A program made the position numbers and the translations under genes. Under the pieces are notes generated by a model that was given only the letters and a program-made list of their open reading frames with translations, made no database searches and had not been told where the DNA came from. 64,000 nucleotides of DNA from Actinacidiphila alni (GTDB taxonomy: Bacteria > Actinomycetota > Actinomycetes > Streptomycetales > Streptomycetaceae), in contig NZ_FONG01000020.1 of NCBI RefSeq assembly GCF_900112845.1, positions 1 through 64,000 of the forward strand. Direction: 5' to 3'. Below are positions 63,477-64,000 of this stretch, piece after piece; within the stretch, counting starts at the first letter, position 1, and every line of letters starts with the position of its first letter.

Positions 63477-63489
63477 TTAGCATGGTTAA
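63477..63489 (-). promoter_or_regulatory. Island operator, site 11 (TTAGC-ATG-GTTAA)
   Basis: An exact match to both arms of the consensus, before the MDR reductase-P450 unit. Confidence 0.77.
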
Positions 63490-63554
63490 GGAATAAGCGA
63501 GAGTGCGCGGCCGGAAAATTGTCCGCACCGCGAGGGAGCGGGGGGCTTACCGGC

Positions 63555-64000
63555 TTACCGGAGCGGGTCGACGCCGCGATGGTCGCTGACGGCCGCCGCC
63601 AGGCCCGCGAGGTGGTGCCGCCGGTTGCCCAGCAGGTGCTCGATGGTGGTGAGGCGCATCGCGTAGTGGCCGACCCCATACTCCATGGTCAGGCCGATGC
63701 CGCCGTGCAGTTGGATGGCCTCCTGGCCGATGCGCCGGCCGGACTCGGCTGCCCGCAGCTTGGCGCGCGAGGCGGCCTCGACGCCTTCGGCCTCGTCGCC
63801 GTCCTGGAGCACCAGCGACGCCCAGAGCGCCATGCTGCGCGCGAGTTCCAGGCACACATACATGTCCGAGGCACGGAAGGCGAGATTCTGGAACGCCTTG
63901 AGGGGCTTCCCGAACTGGTGGCGGTCACGCAGATAGTCGCGGGTCATCTCCAGCGCGCGTTCCATGGCGCCGAGCGCCTCGTGCGCGTACGCCACTTGGG
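63555..64000 (-). CDS. Acyl-CoA dehydrogenase, C-terminal part (gene continues beyond the window)
   Basis: About 148 codons of the C-terminal helical domain of an acyl-CoA dehydrogenase, which oxidises acyl-CoA to enoyl-CoA with FAD. It has YLRDRHQFGKPLKAFQNLAF and the QLHGGIGLTMEYGVGHYAMRL region near the end, both family hallmarks. The start lies beyond base 64000. It shows that the catabolic island continues to the right. Confidence 0.9.
   Translation of the reverse strand, partial: QVAYAHEALGAMERALEMTRDYLRDRHQFGKPLKAFQNLAFRASDMYVCLELARSMALWASLVLQDGDEAEGVEAASRAKLRAAESGRRIGQEAIQLHGGIGLTMEYGVGHYAMRLTTIEHLLGNRRHHLAGLAAAVSDHRGVDPLR

Noticed and set aside
32423..63489. That the island motif is a KstR or KstR2 steroid-regulon site
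   Set aside because: The arms and spacing (TTAGC-N3-GTTAA) differ from the AACnnGTT core of KstR and from the KstR2 palindrome as I know them, and no kstR-like TetR gene or ring-degradation gene is in the window.

Overview
The window is high-GC DNA with G/C at most third codon positions, frequent GTG and some TTG starts, and operons joined by 4-base ATGA/GTGA overlaps. The gene families (RheA-type heat-shock repressor, encapsulin with DyP peroxidase, monomeric NADP isocitrate dehydrogenase, many DHA2 efflux pumps, CBM56 glucanase) point to a Streptomyces-like actinomycete chromosome. I saw no rRNA, tRNA, CRISPR array or intact insertion sequence.

Region 1 (1-16 kb) is ordinary Streptomyces chromosome. 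It holds an hsp18/rheA divergent pair with two operators, a phosphoglycerate mutase preceded by a tiny coupled ORF, an anti-sigma-type ATPase, a D-Ala-D-Ala carboxypeptidase, a TetR/cupin/hydrolase unit, two DHA2 exporters, a BrkB-like membrane protein, a CBS protein, a phosphotransferase pseudogene with its middle deleted, a DyP peroxidase-encapsulin operon, and icd.

Region 2 (16.3-20.7 kb) is the least explained operon. A 62-residue peptide gene is followed by four tightly coupled genes: an unrecognised 238-aa protein, two paralogous proteins of an uncharacterised family (possibly DUF6895), and a beta-lactamase-fold serine hydrolase. A DHA2 exporter converges on its 3' end. The layout resembles a peptide natural-product operon but contains none of the classical modifying enzymes. 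It is one of the two best candidates here for an undescribed system.

Region 3 (20.7-28.5 kb) carries the exporter, an SDR gene behind a MerR-type 19-bp-spacer promoter that looks leaderless, a DMT transporter, a secreted CBM56/beta-helix glucanase with a LacI-type operator, a LuxR regulator remnant and an RCC1-repeat lipoprotein.

Region 4 (28.6 kb to the right edge) is one large acyl-CoA catabolic island. It encodes import (LivK/H/M-G/F), activation (an AMP-forming and an ADP-forming CoA ligase, three CaiB-type CoA transferases), oxidation (two intact P450s, one broken P450, two ferredoxins, a ferredoxin reductase, SDRs, an MDR reductase, a PRISE-like reductase, an acyl-CoA dehydrogenase), hydration (two MaoC-type proteins, three divergent crotonases) and C-C cleavage (an aldolase-like thiolase with an OB-fold partner, and a CitE-type lyase). 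A 13-bp near-palindrome, TTAGC-N3-GTTAA, occurs 11 times, 22 to 83 bases before the first gene of ten successive transcription units between 32.4 and 63.5 kb. This indicates one regulon; the MarR gene at 44.9 kb is the only regulator in the island. The set suits an isoprenoid, steroid-like or alicyclic carboxylic acid, but no ring-cleavage gene is present, so the substrate is unknown.
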